A stretch of DNA of 64,000 nucleotides from Mayfieldus sp038040285 (GCA_038040285.1 JBBPIN010000008.1:21425-85424), one strand, 5' to 3'; positions 8,463 to 17,153 are shown, counted from the stretch's first letter. Notes: a model not told the origin generated them from the letters alone. Program-made: numbers and translations.

Positions 8463-9521
8463 ATGCCGCTGACCGATGACCAACGCGCGATGCTCCAATT
8501 GCTGCTGCAGCGCGGCCAGAGCTACGCCGACATCGGCTCGCTGCTCGGCCTCGACGTCGAGGGGGTGCAATCGCGGGCGCGCGCGGCGCTGACCGAGATC
8601 GGGGGCCAGGATCCCGACCGTGACGTCAGCCTCACCGACTACCTACTCGGGCAGGCGGACCCGATCGGCCGTGCCGACGCCGCCCGCCAGCTACAGGCAG
8701 ACGGCGAGGCCCGCGACCTCGCCGAGCGCCTGGTCATTCAATTACGTGTGCTCGCCCCGGGGGCTGACCTTCCTGATCTGCCCGGCGCCGACTCGGGCTC
8801 GGCAAAGCGCCAGGACGCCCCAGCGCCGGCTTCGCAACCGTTCGGGGAAGCCGCTGCCACCGCCCCAAAGCGCCGCCCGTTCGGCGAGCTCGCCTCGACT
8901 CTGAGCCGTGGACAGCGCCAGGCGATCGCGGGCTTGTTCGGAGCCGGGATCCTGATCGTGGTGGGAGTGCTGGCCCTTGCCGGGGTGTTCGACAGCGGTG
9001 GAGGCGGGTCGTCCAACGCAACGGATTCCGGAGGAACAACAACCGCGCGCTCCGGGGGTACCGCTTCGAATCAGGGGACTGTGGCACAGGCCGCGCTGAC
9101 GCCACAGAGTGGGACAAAGGCGGCAGGGAAGGCAGTTCTGAGTTTCGTTCGTCAGGGGGGCCAGGATGTTCCGGCTATTCAGGTCATTGCGGTTGGCCTG
9201 AAGCGGTCACCTCCTGGCCAGTCGTACTACGTGTGGCTGTACCGCAATAACAGCGTCGCCCTACGGCTGGCGACCCAGAACGTCGGAAGGGACGGCCGAC
9301 TCAGCGGGTTGGCAACAATCCCGACAGCGGCATACCAAGCCCTGCGCAATGGAACATTCGACACAATTGACGTCTCCCTAACGTCCAACAAGGACTACTT
9401 GCAAGTGGTTCGCCAGGCGCAACAGGCAAATCAATTGCCGCCCTATACGGGAGAGAGCGTCTTGCGCGGTCCGATCACAGTGGGATCCCGAGGAAGCCAG
9501 TCGGGCCAGGGCAACGGCTAG
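8463..9521 (+). CDS. Membrane protein with sigma-region-4-like HTH and RskA-like extracellular domain
   Basis: A 352-residue protein in three parts. Residues 1-50 look like a sigma-70 region 4 helix-turn-helix (QSYADIGSLLGLDVEGVQSR). A Pro/Ala-rich linker leads to one membrane helix at about 160-185 (AIAGLFGAGILIVVGVLALA). The outer part has a Gly/Ser/Thr-rich stretch and then a beta-rich domain like the C-terminus of anti-sigma-K factors, with GQSYYVWLYRN. It could regulate a sigma factor across the membrane, but no sigma gene is adjacent. The 3' third is noticeably less GC-rich in codon choice than its neighbours. The function is inferred, not established. Confidence 0.6.
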   Translation: MPLTDDQRAMLQLLLQRGQSYADIGSLLGLDVEGVQSRARAALTEIGGQDPDRDVSLTDYLLGQADPIGRADAARQLQADGEARDLAERLVIQLRVLAPGADLPDLPGADSGSAKRQDAPAPASQPFGEAAATAPKRRPFGELASTLSRGQRQAIAGLFGAGILIVVGVLALAGVFDSGGGGSSNATDSGGTTTARSGGTASNQGTVAQAALTPQSGTKAAGKAVLSFVRQGGQDVPAIQVIAVGLKRSPPGQSYYVWLYRNNSVALRLATQNVGRDGRLSGLATIPTAAYQALRNGTFDTIDVSLTSNKDYLQVVRQAQQANQLPPYTGESVLRGPITVGSRGSQSGQGNG

Positions 9522-11149
9522 CCGAGCAGCTTCCCGGGATTGAGGATCCCGGCCGGGTCGAAGCGCTCCTTGGCTGTGCGCAAGAGGTCGAGCCCCAGCT
9601 CGCCGACCTCGGCCTTCATGTACGGCGCATGGTCGCGGCCGACCGCGTGGTGATGGGTGATCGTGCCCGCGGCCCCTACGATCGCCTCGCAGGCGGCGGC
9701 CTTGACCCTTCTCCATTGCTCGACCTCTTCGCCGGGCCGGCGCCGGGCGATGAAGGTGTAGTACAGCGAGGCGCCGTCGGGGTAGGCGTGGGAGAGGTGG
9801 CAGAGGACGATCCCGGGCGTGCCCTGCGCCGTCATCGCCTCGCCGAGCGCATCTCCCACCGCGCGGTACAGTTCCTCGAGGCGCGACCAGGTATGCGAGG
9901 TCTCCAGCGTCTCGACCATTGCTCCGGCGTCGATCAGCGAGTCGCGCAGGTAGGGGCCTTCATAGCGGCCCCGCTTCCAGGCACGGCCGCCGGCCTGGCC
10001 CAGGTACACGGCTCCAGCGGCGCGTAGGCGACGGGCGACCAGCGTGCGACGCCTGGCCACCGTTTCGGGCTCGCCCTCGATCCCGACCACGATCAGGCAG
10101 CCGGCGGCCCGTCCGCGCAGCGACAGGTAGCTCTTGAACAGGGCGCCGGCGGGGCCGCTGGGGCCCGAGAGCGCCAGCGAGAAGCGGGTCTCCTGCTCGT
10201 CGGATAGGCGGATCACGTCGGGCAGCACCTCCTCCTGGGCCAGGCTTCGCACCGCCGCGCAGCCAGCCTCCCAGCTCTCCGCCATCCAGGTCTCGTAGCG
10301 CTCGCTCGCGGGACTCGGCCGCACCCGGACGCTGACCTCCGGGATCACCCCGAGCACGCCCTCGGAGCCGATCGCCAGCTCGCGCAGCGACGGACCCGCT
10401 GCCGTGTGTGGCGTCTCCAGCGTCCGCAGCTCACCCGCCGGGGCGAGCATCCGAATGCTGGTGACCATCTCGTCGAAGCGCCCATAGCCGCTCGAGGCCT
10501 GACCGGCGGAGCGGGTCGCCGCGAATCCGCCGATCGTCGCGTACTCGAACGACTGCGGAAAGTGGCCGAGGGTGAGCCCGTGGCCCCGCAGCGCTTGCTC
10601 GGCCTCGGGGCCGCGGAGTCCCGCTCCCAGCGTCGCGGTGAGCGAGGTGCGGTCGACCGCCACGCCCCGCATGCGGGCGAGGTCGAGGCTGATCAGCCGG
10701 CCGTGATCGCCGCGCAGCGGCTCCACTCCGCCGACCACACTGGTGCCGCCCCCGAACGGCACGACCGCGATCCCATCGCGGGTGCAGATCTCCAACACCG
10801 CAGCCAGCTCCTCGGCATCGCCGGGAAGCACCACCGCGTCCGGCGCCTCGGCCAGCCGGCCGGAGCGCAACCGCGCCAGGTCCACGTACCCGCTGCCGGT
10901 CGCGTGGCGGATGCGGTCCTCGTGGTCTGAGAGGACGTTTGGGGCGCCAACTGCCTCCGAGATCGCCTCTGGCAGCGGCTCGGAGGCGGGAATCTCGACA
11001 GCGTCGATCGAGTCCGGTCTGCTCCAGGGCGCAAGCTCGCCCAATTCAGCGCCCAGCAACGACAGCGAATCGGCGTCGATCGACGCCTCGTGGGCTTCGG
11101 CGCCCCATCCCCACCACTTCGAGTCACGGCGCGCCGGCTCCGAGGTCAC
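9518..11149 (-). CDS. FAD-binding oxidase, alkyl-DHAP synthase-like
   Basis: A 543-residue flavoprotein of the VAO/PCMH fold. The N-terminus RRDSKWWGWG is typical of bacterial alkyldihydroxyacetonephosphate synthase-like proteins, which replace the acyl chain of acyl-DHAP with an alkyl chain in ether-lipid synthesis. The FAD phosphate loop is VVPFGGGTSVVGG, with RSAGQASSGYGRFDEM following, and a C-terminal ITHHHAVGRDH histidine cluster matches the active-site His motif of that enzyme. It starts with GTG and overlaps the SRPBCC stop as GTGA. True AGPS activity is not proven; other members are lactate or glycolate-type oxidases. Confidence 0.75.
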   Translation of the reverse strand: MTSEPARRDSKWWGWGAEAHEASIDADSLSLLGAELGELAPWSRPDSIDAVEIPASEPLPEAISEAVGAPNVLSDHEDRIRHATGSGYVDLARLRSGRLAEAPDAVVLPGDAEELAAVLEICTRDGIAVVPFGGGTSVVGGVEPLRGDHGRLISLDLARMRGVAVDRTSLTATLGAGLRGPEAEQALRGHGLTLGHFPQSFEYATIGGFAATRSAGQASSGYGRFDEMVTSIRMLAPAGELRTLETPHTAAGPSLRELAIGSEGVLGVIPEVSVRVRPSPASERYETWMAESWEAGCAAVRSLAQEEVLPDVIRLSDEQETRFSLALSGPSGPAGALFKSYLSLRGRAAGCLIVVGIEGEPETVARRRTLVARRLRAAGAVYLGQAGGRAWKRGRYEGPYLRDSLIDAGAMVETLETSHTWSRLEELYRAVGDALGEAMTAQGTPGIVLCHLSHAYPDGASLYYTFIARRRPGEEVEQWRRVKAAACEAIVGAAGTITHHHAVGRDHAPYMKAEVGELGLDLLRTAKERFDPAGILNPGKLLG

Positions 11150-11622
11150 CGTCCCTCGCCCTCAGGGTCGGCGACCAGCGCCCGCTCGATGCCGTTCAGG
11201 GCTTCCACGAGGCTGTTCGCGGTGGCACGGCGCATCATCGGGGAGCCCAGCCGCGACATCCCGCGCAGGACCTGGCGACTGGTCAACCGCACCTGTGTCC
11301 CGCCGTCCGCTGGCTCCAGCTCGATCTCGAGGACTGAGCTGCGCAGAATGCGATCGAACGGCGTATCGCCCAGTTGCTGCTCCCAGACATAGTGCTTTCC
11401 CTGCGCAGAGCTCAGGCAGCGGTAGTCGGCTCGCACCCCACGGCCCTCGGCCGTCTCGAGCACCTTGGTCCACTGGCTGCGCTTGCCGGCCGCTGTTTGC
11501 TCGACGTTCTCGACCCGCGTCGTGCGCGGCCACCAGCGGGGCAGGTTGTAGGGGTCGGAGACGAGCGACCAGACAACGTCTCCAGGCGCGTCGATCGTGC
11601 GGCGGCGGCTTATCCGCGGCAC
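11146..11622 (-). CDS. SRPBCC-family (START-like) protein
   Basis: A 158-residue protein of the polyketide cyclase/dehydrase-like lipid-transport superfamily, which forms a hydrophobic ligand pocket. The opening strand and helix (RTIDAPGDVVWSLVSDPYNL, then PRWWP) and the C-terminal amphipathic helix are typical. It starts with GTG immediately after the FtsR-like stop codon and overlaps the next gene by 4 bases, so coupling to the FAD oxidase is likely. The ligand is unknown. Confidence 0.65.
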   Translation of the reverse strand: MPRISRRRTIDAPGDVVWSLVSDPYNLPRWWPRTTRVENVEQTAAGKRSQWTKVLETAEGRGVRADYRCLSSAQGKHYVWEQQLGDTPFDRILRSSVLEIELEPADGGTQVRLTSRQVLRGMSRLGSPMMRRATANSLVEALNGIERALVADPEGEGR

Positions 11623-12378
11623 CTAGCCCGTGAGGCGACGTAGGTCTCGGATCAGCAACAGATGTTTTAGGTGGCTGACCGTTGCGGCGAGGTTCTCGAG
11701 GCTCTCCACCGCATCCTTGCGCCGCTGCGGATTACGGGAGCGAAGCGACGCCCCGAGCAGCGTCTCAAGCAGGTTGGCCTCGCGATCGGCCGAGGAGCGG
11801 AAGACGCGCAGGTTGCGGGCCGCGACCCCGAACCGCGCAAGCTCATTGGCGGTGCGAACGATCTCGCGATCGGTCTCGTCAAAGACCGCGGCGCCGTCGC
11901 GCTGCTCTGGGACGATCACCCCGAACTCCTCCAGCTCGCGGACCAGCTCCTCCCGCGCCCCGGTCTCCTCGATCAGCTCGTCGACGGTCAGATAGGCATT
12001 GGAGCTGTTGACCAGGATCGCCCTGCGCACCGCGCTGCCCGTCGGCCGATCGCCGCTGAGGTCAACGTCGCGCCCGGCCGCCAGCTCCTGACGGATCACC
12101 CTCAGGGGCAAGAACTCGTCGCGTTGCATGCGCAGGATGGTGCGCAGACGCTCGACGTCGGACTGGCTGTAGAGGCGGTACCCACCCGCGGTGCGGCGCG
12201 GTGAAAGCAGCTTCTGGTTCTCCAGATAGCGGATCTTCGAGATCGAGATGTCGTCGAACTCGCTCTGAAGGATCTTGCAGACGGCGCCGATCGTGAGCGC
12301 CTTGCGCGGGCGGCTCGCCGAGTCGGGAACCCGGCCGCCGCGATCTGAATCGCCTTGCACCCTTTGCCTGGTCGCCAT
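11623..12378 (-). CDS. ftsR: MerR-family regulator, FtsR-like
   Basis: A 251-residue DNA-binding regulator. The MerR winged helix is near residues 25-95: TIGAVCKILQSEFDDISISK, then IRYLENQKLLSPRRTAGGYR. In Corynebacterium, FtsR binds and activates the ftsZ promoter, and across actinobacteria its gene stands next to the GarA/OdhI FHA gene, as it does here with no bases between them. The C-terminal ~150 residues are helical with no recognisable effector site. The gene symbol rests on synteny plus family, so orthology is likely but not certain. Confidence 0.75.
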   Translation of the reverse strand: MATRQRVQGDSDRGGRVPDSASRPRKALTIGAVCKILQSEFDDISISKIRYLENQKLLSPRRTAGGYRLYSQSDVERLRTILRMQRDEFLPLRVIRQELAAGRDVDLSGDRPTGSAVRRAILVNSSNAYLTVDELIEETGAREELVRELEEFGVIVPEQRDGAAVFDETDREIVRTANELARFGVAARNLRVFRSSADREANLLETLLGASLRSRNPQRRKDAVESLENLAATVSHLKHLLLIRDLRRLTG

Positions 12379-12852
12379 CTATTTCTCCAGGTAGCTGAGC
12401 TTGTACTTGCCGATCTGAATCTCGTCACCGTCCTCGAGCCGGTGCGACTCGATCCGGCGCCGGTTCACGTAGGTCCCGTTGAGCGAGCCGAGGTCGTCGA
12501 TGTAGAGGCCGTCGCGACGCCTGACCAGCAACGCATGGTTGCGGGAGACGGTCACGTCGTCCAGGAACACGCCAGCGTCGGGGCTGCGGCCGATGCTGAC
12601 CCGGTCGTCCTCGATCGTGAAGCTCTCGCCGGCCCGGCCGCCGCCGGCCCGGATCACCAACGCGGCCCCGGCGCGCTCCACCACCTCGTCGATGTCCACC
12701 GGCTGCATCTCGCCGGTGTCGTCGACCGTGTAGGTCATCGTGGTCGGCTCCTCGCCGCCCTCCGGGCGGGCGCTCAGGTACGCCCCACATTTCTGGCAGT
12801 AGTTGGCGCCCTCGGGATTGACGAAGCCGCATTCGGGGCAGTGGACGGCCAC
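12379..12852 (-). CDS. garA: FHA-domain protein with N-terminal zinc ribbon, GarA/OdhI-like
   Basis: A 157-residue protein. A zinc ribbon (CPECGFVNPEGANYCQKCG, residues 5-23) is followed by a linker holding a Thr pair (EEPTTMTYT) and a C-terminal FHA domain with GRSPDAGVFLDDVTVSRNHA and SLNGTYVN. In GarA/OdhI a kinase-phosphorylated Thr in an ETT motif folds back onto the FHA domain and controls 2-oxoglutarate metabolism; here the Thr pair is in the right place but the preceding residue is Pro. The zinc ribbon is an addition relative to mycobacterial GarA. It starts with GTG behind a GGGGGAGG sequence and forms a tight unit with the RsiG-like and FtsR-like genes. Confidence 0.75.
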   Translation of the reverse strand: MAVHCPECGFVNPEGANYCQKCGAYLSARPEGGEEPTTMTYTVDDTGEMQPVDIDEVVERAGAALVIRAGGGRAGESFTIEDDRVSIGRSPDAGVFLDDVTVSRNHALLVRRRDGLYIDDLGSLNGTYVNRRRIESHRLEDGDEIQIGKYKLSYLEK

Positions 12853-12867
12853 TGGCCTCCCCCGGCT

Positions 12868-13137
12868 CTAGGAGGCGTCCTTGGGCTCGCCCGTGCTCTG
12901 GGTCTTGCCCGCGAGGATCTCGGTGAGCTGGCGCACGTCATCGCCTGAGATAAGCGAATCGCCGCGCTCCCGCTTCTGGCGCAGCCTGTTGACCAGCTCG
13001 GCGCGCAAAATGTCGATCTTGCCGTGCAGCACGCGGCGCCTGTAGGAGATCTCCTGCTCTTCCTCTGTGAGGCTCTCGATTAGGTCCTTCAGCTCGCTGT
13101 CGTCGAGCGCGCCGAGGTCCGGAAATGTTTCCTCCAT
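12868..13137 (-). CDS. RsiG-like putative c-di-GMP-binding anti-sigma factor
   Basis: An 89-residue helical protein from the ATG at 13137; a longer frame upstream would overlap pgsA and has no sensible sequence. Residues 25-45 (LTEEEQEISYRRRVLHGKID) fit the RsiG signature E-X3-S-X2-R-X3-Q-X3-D with His in place of Gln. In Streptomyces, RsiG (once called aerial mycelium formation protein) uses two such helices and c-di-GMP to hold sigma WhiG; in Rubrobacter a one-motif RsiG does this as a homodimer. The small size and single motif here resemble the latter. No WhiG gene is in the window. The gene lies 15 bases upstream of garA. Confidence 0.65.
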   Translation of the reverse strand: MEETFPDLGALDDSELKDLIESLTEEEQEISYRRRVLHGKIDILRAELVNRLRQKRERGDSLISGDDVRQLTEILAGKTQSTGEPKDAS

Positions 13138-13187
13138 GTCGGCCAGTATATGCGCGATCTCTGAAGCTTCAAGTGAGGGTTGAAGGT

Positions 13188-13847
13188 TTATGGAGAATGG
13201 GCGGGCGGTTGCGAAACGTCGCCTGGCCCCCGCAGGTCGTGAAACCCCATTCGCGCGTACATCGCCGTCGCCAGCAAACTGGCGATCAGCCCGACGATCA
13301 GCAGCGCCTTCGGGACCCATCCGGCGAACACCATGGCGAAGAACATTGAGCCCATGACCGGGAACACCGCGGCTCGCCCCAGCCAGTTGATCTCGAGCTC
13401 GATCCCGCGCCGCAGAGCCAGCTGGGCGAGCGCCAGGGTGACCAGCTCGCGCCCCGCCAGCACCGCCAGCGCCCAGCGTGGCAGCAGGTGAAAATGCCAG
13501 CAGACCGCAGCGCCGGAGAGGATCGTCAGCCGGTCGACGACGGGGTCCAGCAGCGCTCCCATGCGGCTGTACTGTCCGGTCACCCGGGCGAGCAGGCCGT
13601 CGAGGTAGTCGCCGGCGGCGATCAGCCAGAACAGGATCGCGGCCGGGGCGCTACGGCCATCGCCCGAGTCGAATGCGAGGTACAGGAACACCGGGATGCT
13701 GGCCAGCCTCACGTAGCCGACCAGGTTGGGAATCGTGAACGGGTTCAACGGCTGGCCGGAACGGGTGGCGCGCGGCGCCGGTGCGGTGCGGTCCAGCCCG
13801 AGCAGGCTTCGCAAGCGCCCCTTGCCGAAGGGAGCCCGCTCGCTCAC
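13188..13847 (-). CDS. CDP-alcohol phosphatidyltransferase (PgsA-like)
   Basis: A 219-residue integral membrane enzyme that transfers a phosphatidyl group from CDP-diacylglycerol to an alcohol; phosphatidylglycerophosphate or cardiolipin synthesis are the likely roles. The full family signature D-x2-DG-x2-AR-x8-G-x3-D-x3-D is present as DYLDGLLARVTGQYSRMG then ALLDPVVD. About five hydrophobic helices follow. The start is the GTG at 13847, which overlaps the proS stop as GTGA; the longer open frame upstream is proS antiframe. The acceptor alcohol cannot be told from sequence. Confidence 0.85.
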   Translation of the reverse strand: MSERAPFGKGRLRSLLGLDRTAPAPRATRSGQPLNPFTIPNLVGYVRLASIPVFLYLAFDSGDGRSAPAAILFWLIAAGDYLDGLLARVTGQYSRMGALLDPVVDRLTILSGAAVCWHFHLLPRWALAVLAGRELVTLALAQLALRRGIELEINWLGRAAVFPVMGSMFFAMVFAGWVPKALLIVGLIASLLATAMYARMGFHDLRGPGDVSQPPAHSP

Positions 13848-15529
13848 TCCAGGCTCTCGAGAATCTCGCGCGCGCCGGCGGCCGCTTCGCCGACCGCGAG
13901 CTTGTGCTCGGCGCCGCTTCGCCGCACCTGCGCTTCGATCATCCCCTCCGCCAGCCCGCGCCGGCCGACGACGAGGCGCAAGGGGCAGCCCAGTAGCTCG
14001 GCGTCGGTCAGCTTCTCCCCTGGCCCCGCATCGCGGTCGTCGTAGATCACCTCGGCACCGACATCGCGCAGCTCCTCGTAGAGGCGATCGGCCGCCCCCC
14101 TCTCGGGCTCGTCGGCCTTCGCCAGCGAGACGAGATGAATGCTCCACGGCGAGATCACACGCGGCCAGACGATCCCGCTCTCGTCGGCGCCCTGCTCGAC
14201 CGCCGCGGCGATCACCCGCGCCGGTCCGATCCCGTAGCTACCCATGACGATCGGTTGCTCGCGTCCTTCCTCGTCGAGATAGGTGGCGCCGAGGGGTTCG
14301 GAGTAGCGGGTTCCGAGCTTGAAGATGCCGGCGACCTCAATCGCGCGCTCGATCTCGATCGGATGCCCACCGGGGGCGAGGTCGCCCGCCTCGACCTGGC
14401 GGATGTCGGCCTCCTCGAAGGGGAAGTCACGTCCGGGCGCGACGCCGGTCAGATGGGCGTCGGCCTTGTTCGCTCCGCAGACGTAGCCCTCGGCCTGGAT
14501 CGCAGCGTCCTTGATCACCGGAAGCTTGGCGCCGACCGGGCCCACGAAGCCAGCCGGCCCCAGCTCGGCCGCGATCTCCTCCGGATGGGCGGGACGGAAG
14601 TCGGCGCCGAGGACGCTGCGCAGCTTCAGCTCGTTGAGGCGGTGGTCCCCGCGCACGAGCGCCAGCACCATGCCGCGTTCCTTCACCACCACCGGCATCG
14701 CCTTCAGCAGAGCGCCGGGCAGCACCCCGAGCGCGTTGGAGACCTCCTCCACCGTGGTCAAGCCGGGGGTGCCCACCTCCTTGGGTTCCTCGAGCGCCGC
14801 GGGCAATTGCACCGGTTGCGGATCGGCGCTGGCAACTTCGATGTCGGCCGCATAGCCGGGCGCCAGGGCAACCTCGTTCTCGCCCGCCGCACACGGCGCC
14901 ATGTAGTCGTGGGCGCCGAGGCCTCCCATCATCCCGACGTCGGACTCGACCCGGTACCAGCGCAGCCCGCAGCGATCGAAGATGCGGTCGTAGGCCTCGA
15001 TGTGGCGCGCATAGCTGCGCTCCAATCCCTCGACGTCGCGGTCGAAGCTGTAGGAGTCCTTCATCAGGAACTCGCGCGTGCGCAGGACTCCCGCGCGCGG
15101 CCGCGGCTCGTCGCGCTCCTTGGTTTGAAAGTGGTAGAGGATCTTCGGCAGCTCGCGGTAGGAACGGACCTCGTTGGCGACATGGAAGGTCACGCTCTCC
15201 TCATGTGTCATCGCCAGAACCAGCTCTGAGCCCTTGCGATCCTCCAGCTTCAGCAGCTCCTCGATCTCGTAGCGCCCGGTGCGCTTCCAGATCTCGGCCG
15301 GCTGCAGGACCGGCATCAGCATCTCCTGGCCCCCGATCGCGTCGATCTCCTCACGGATGATCCCTTCGACCTTGCGGTGCGCTCGCCAACCGGCCGGCAG
15401 GAAGGTCCACAGGCCCGCCGCGACCTGGCGGATAAGCCCGGCCCGCACCAACAGCTTGTGCGAGGTCGCCTCGGCGTCGGCGGGCGCCTCCTTGAGGGTG
15501 GGCCAGAACAGCTCCGTGGCGCGCGACAT
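13844..15529 (-). CDS. proS: Prolyl-tRNA synthetase
   Basis: Charges tRNA-Pro with proline. At 561 residues it is the bacterial class II form with an editing (INS) domain between motifs 2 and 3. The N-terminus TELFWPTLKEAP, the motif 2 region around the TREFLMKDSYSFD block, and GSYGIGPARVIAAAVEQ near residue 440 (motif 3) are all present. The C-terminal anticodon-binding domain ends at LESLE. It heads a long minus-strand run through pgsA, the RsiG-like gene, garA and ftsR. A TACCGT box 8 bases before its ATG suggests a leaderless start. Confidence 0.96.
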   Translation of the reverse strand: MSRATELFWPTLKEAPADAEATSHKLLVRAGLIRQVAAGLWTFLPAGWRAHRKVEGIIREEIDAIGGQEMLMPVLQPAEIWKRTGRYEIEELLKLEDRKGSELVLAMTHEESVTFHVANEVRSYRELPKILYHFQTKERDEPRPRAGVLRTREFLMKDSYSFDRDVEGLERSYARHIEAYDRIFDRCGLRWYRVESDVGMMGGLGAHDYMAPCAAGENEVALAPGYAADIEVASADPQPVQLPAALEEPKEVGTPGLTTVEEVSNALGVLPGALLKAMPVVVKERGMVLALVRGDHRLNELKLRSVLGADFRPAHPEEIAAELGPAGFVGPVGAKLPVIKDAAIQAEGYVCGANKADAHLTGVAPGRDFPFEEADIRQVEAGDLAPGGHPIEIERAIEVAGIFKLGTRYSEPLGATYLDEEGREQPIVMGSYGIGPARVIAAAVEQGADESGIVWPRVISPWSIHLVSLAKADEPERGAADRLYEELRDVGAEVIYDDRDAGPGEKLTDAELLGCPLRLVVGRRGLAEGMIEAQVRRSGAEHKLAVGEAAAGAREILESLE

Positions 15530-15537
15530 GGCGTCGT

Positions 15538-15543
15538 ACGGTA
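15538..15543 (-). promoter_or_regulatory. -10 box TACCGT for proS
   Basis: On the minus strand TACCGT lies 8 bases before the proS ATG with no Shine-Dalgarno, so the transcript is probably leaderless. The remaining 110 bases up to 15654 are GC-rich and show no further clear site. Confidence 0.45.
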
Positions 15544-15653
15544 ACTGCCAGGGCCGCCGCCGAGCAGCGCGTGCTAGACATCACGGCGCGCAGGGCCCGC
15601 GACCGGCGGCGGCGCAGCCGAAGCGTTTCGTTTGCGGACGGGTTTTAGCCTCG

Positions 15654-17153
15654 ATGAGCGCACAGCAAGGGCAGACGACCACGGCGGCAATCCGCATCGT
15701 TTCCCTCGCCGCAACGCTGGCCGTTGCGCTGGCGATGATCGCGGCCCCACCGAGGGCGGCGGCTTCGAGCGACCAGTTCACCGTCCTCGACCCCACCCCC
15801 TCGCTTCTGAACGGTGAGAGCGCTGCTCGGCGCTCGGACATCCTCGACCGCTTGCAGGCATTGGGCGTCGACTCGGTGCGGATCCAGGTTCAGTGGCGCG
15901 TCCTCGCCCCCGCCCCCGAGAGCTCGACCAAGCCGGCGGACTTCGACGGCTCCGACCCGGGCGATTATCCAAACCGCGCGTTCGACGTTCTCGACAGCAT
16001 CGTGCGTGGCGTCCAGGCCCGCGGCATGGACGCGCTGCTTGTGCCGACCGGTCCGATCCCCGACTGGGCGAGCTCGACCGGCCGCGGGAGTCTCTTCGAT
16101 CCCGACCCCGACGAGTTCGAGCAGTTCGTGCAGGCGCTCGGCCAGCGCTACGACGGGACCTGCGTGCCGCCCAATTGCGCGGGCGGGCCCGACGGCGATC
16201 CGCTGCCGCGAGTCGACCAATGGTCTGTCTACAACGAGCCCAACCTGAAAACGTTTCTGCGCCCCCAACGGGCATCCGACGGCCGCACCGTCTCGGGTCT
16301 CATCTACCGCCGATTGTTCCTGGCGGCGCAGCGCGCCCTCGCCGACACCGGACACAGGAAGGACCTCCTGCTGATCGGGGAGACCGCCCCGAGCAGGGGG
16401 AGCGCCTCGACAGCGCCGCTGAAGTTCCTGCGCCAGGTCTTCTGCCTCTCCCGCGACTACCGCCTCGTCCGCGGCTGCCAGCCGATCGAGGCCGATGGCT
16501 GGGCCCACCATCCATACAACCCGCACATTCCGCCCTGGGAGGTTCCGAAGCAGGTCCATCGCTCGATCATCTCGATCGGCTCCATGGACCGACTGGTCCA
16601 CGCATTGCGCTTGGCGGCTCGAGCCGGCGCGACCGTGCAGCGGCTTCCCGTCTATGTGACCGAATACGGGATCGAGAGCTATCCGCAGGGCGGCTTCGGG
16701 GTCAGCCCTCAGAGACAGGCCGAGTACCTGGGCATCGCCGAGTACCTGCTCTACCGCAACCCGTGGGTGAGCTCGTTCGCCCAGTACCTGCTCGACGACG
16801 ACCGCAACCCGAGCCAGCTGCTCTCTTTCCAGACCGGGCTGCGGTTCGCCAACGGCTTTCCGAAGCCGTCTTATGACGCCTTTCCGATCGCCCTTGTGGC
16901 GCGCCAGCGCAAGAACGTGTGGGACGAAATCTGGGGCCACGTGCGGCCCGGTGAGGGGCCCTATTCGGTGCAGATCGAGTACCGGGATGGCGACACGGGC
17001 CCTGTCCGCCGGTTCACCGAGGTCCCCACCGACCGCAACGGCTACTTCCGCTTCAACACGCCCTCCCGGCGCGGGCGTCAGTGGCGCGCGACCTGCCCGC
17101 TGCCCGGCGGCGCCGAGCTCCAAGGGCCTTTCGTGCGCTCTTACCGCTTTTGA
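15654..17153 (+). CDS. Secreted clan-A glycoside hydrolase-like protein, paralogue 1
   Basis: A 499-residue exported protein, first of three tandem paralogues. The N-terminus to about residue 42 is a signal peptide ending in APPRAAASS. The body is a TIM-barrel like GH5/GH39 enzymes: the acid/base Glu is E195 in VYNEPN and the nucleophile Glu is E337 in YVTEYGIESYP. VDSVRIQVQWRVLAP and PTGPIPDWASS fit early barrel strands. The last ~85 residues form a small beta domain after the barrel. The ATG at 15654 is chosen because it directly precedes the signal peptide. The substrate is unknown; an exported glycan hydrolase is the likely role. Confidence 0.75.
   Translation: MSAQQGQTTTAAIRIVSLAATLAVALAMIAAPPRAAASSDQFTVLDPTPSLLNGESAARRSDILDRLQALGVDSVRIQVQWRVLAPAPESSTKPADFDGSDPGDYPNRAFDVLDSIVRGVQARGMDALLVPTGPIPDWASSTGRGSLFDPDPDEFEQFVQALGQRYDGTCVPPNCAGGPDGDPLPRVDQWSVYNEPNLKTFLRPQRASDGRTVSGLIYRRLFLAAQRALADTGHRKDLLLIGETAPSRGSASTAPLKFLRQVFCLSRDYRLVRGCQPIEADGWAHHPYNPHIPPWEVPKQVHRSIISIGSMDRLVHALRLAARAGATVQRLPVYVTEYGIESYPQGGFGVSPQRQAEYLGIAEYLLYRNPWVSSFAQYLLDDDRNPSQLLSFQTGLRFANGFPKPSYDAFPIALVARQRKNVWDEIWGHVRPGEGPYSVQIEYRDGDTGPVRRFTEVPTDRNGYFRFNTPSRRGRQWRATCPLPGGAELQGPFVRSYRF

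Noticed and set aside
12868..13320. 150-residue version of the RsiG-like protein
   Set aside because: The extra N-terminus overlaps pgsA in another frame and is Arg/Ala-rich noise; the ATG at 13137 gives a clean helical protein.
15279..15653. N-terminal extension of the first glycoside hydrolase frame
   Set aside because: It runs antisense to proS; the signal peptide starts at the ATG at 15654.
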